This document shows positions 40,159 through 40,511 of a stretch of DNA of 40,511 nucleotides, piece by piece (the stretch's first letter is position 1; the number at the start of each line of letters is the position of its first letter). The notes under the pieces were generated by a model. The model was not told where the DNA came from, made no database searches, and worked only from the letters and a program-made list of their open reading frames with translations. Source of the stretch: Bacillota bacterium (lineage in GTDB: Bacteria > Bacillota > Bacilli > Alicyclobacillales > SLC66). The stretch lies in NCBI GenBank assembly GCA_021846285.1, contig JAJZCB010000025.1:1-40511 (forward strand), written 5' to 3'. The position numbers and the translations under genes are program-made.

Positions 40159-40511
40159 GGGTTCCCTGCCCGACAGTGCTGGCGATCAACAATTTGCCGT
40201 GCATGCCGTCCACGATCCGCTTCGCAATCGCAAGACCGAGGCCCGTCGATGGGCGTTCTACATCCATCGACTCAACGCCGGAATCTACAGATTCCTCGCT
40301 TACGGTGGTGTCTTCCTCGCCGCGTCGTGTACGCGCAGCCTCGCCCCGCACAAATCGCTCGGTTACTTTAGCCAGTAACGAAGGCTCCATGCCCCGACCC
40401 GTGTCAGCCACTATCAGGTCATAATGCTGCCCTTTTCGTTCGAGGCGCAGGGACAGTGTTCCCCGTTCCGTATATTTGCGCGCATTGTCCAGCAGGATGA
40501 GCATCAACTGT
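40112..40511 (-). CDS. Sensor histidine kinase, C-terminal ATPase domain, 5' end outside window
   Basis: The last 132 residues of an HPK1-type kinase: N-box LILLDNARKYTERGTL, G1 VADTGRGM, F-box RFVRG and G2 STGLGLAIAKRIVDGMHGKL followed by VGQGTQVTVRLLR. Between F-box and G2 an unusually long acidic insert (about 35 residues, with EEDTTVSEESVDSGVESMD) occupies the ATP lid. The frame is open to the window edge. The gene ends in a duplicated 41-bp segment. Confidence 0.9.
   Translation of the reverse strand, partial: QLMLILLDNARKYTERGTLSLRLERKGQHYDLIVADTGRGMEPSLLAKVTERFVRGEAARTRRGEEDTTVSEESVDSGVESMDVERPSTGLGLAIAKRIVDGMHGKLLIASTVGQGTQVTVRLLRHGHGKLR

Noticed and set aside
1-40511. tRNA, rRNA, CRISPR or replication origin
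   Set aside because: None of these was recognised by eye on either strand.

Overview
The window looks like a chromosomal segment of a moderately GC-rich member of the Bacillota, possibly Alicyclobacillaceae. The clues are strong GGAGG-type ribosome sites, a CpsB/CpsC/CpsD tyrosine-kinase capsule locus, AbrB-like antitoxins, a DUF6431 protein and the zinc-ribbon/Rpn family content. The taxon is an inference; no rRNA or tRNA gene is present to test it.

Region 1 (about 1-8950) is accessory DNA. It carries a 3'-truncated Rpn-family nuclease gene, a two-gene operon of a UvrD-like helicase and a DUF2290 protein under a promoter overlapped by a perfect inverted repeat, a GDP-mannose dehydratase-like gene lacking the catalytic lysine, and an overlapping pair made of a PD-(D/E)XK nuclease and an unrecognised partner. 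IS630, IS66-like and IS3 remnants and a DUF6431 gene surround them. The helicase and nuclease pairs are the best candidates here for undescribed defence-like modules.

Region 2 (about 9070-24655) is an exopolysaccharide/capsule locus. Reading leftward from a promoter near 22260: CpsC adaptor, CpsD tyrosine kinase, three genes for an L-configured 2-acetamido-2,6-dideoxyhexose (CapE, CapG, RmlD-like reductase), WecG/TagA-type glycosyltransferase, sugar epimerase, Wzy-like polymerase, two GT4 glycosyltransferases and a Wzx/MurJ-type flippase. The CpsB phosphatase and the initiating phosphoglycosyltransferase run rightward. A GT2 remnant and a GT4 remnant show that the glycosyltransferase set has been turning over.

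Region 3 (about 24700-30390) holds a secreted protein gene flanked by two nearly identical zinc-ribbon genes (259-bp direct repeat), a PAS-PAS-GGDEF-EAL cyclic-di-GMP protein, an HtrA-type protease and a TVP38/TMEM64 membrane protein.

Region 4 (about 30600-34400) is a rearranged zone. It has an AbrB/RelE-like toxin-antitoxin pair whose toxin core is scrambled by compensating frameshifts, an Rpn-family gene with twelve GREE repeats, and a second AbrB/RelE pair sitting between duplicated fragments of the Rpn and DinB-family genes.

Region 5 (about 34700-40511) has an ABC-2 exporter divergent from a DesK/NarL-type two-component system whose kinase carries a four-fold 42-bp repeat in the ATP-lid region. 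A 14-bp palindrome lies between them. A divergent ribose-phosphate pyrophosphokinase gene with a very long terminator hairpin and the 3' end of a second histidine kinase close the window.
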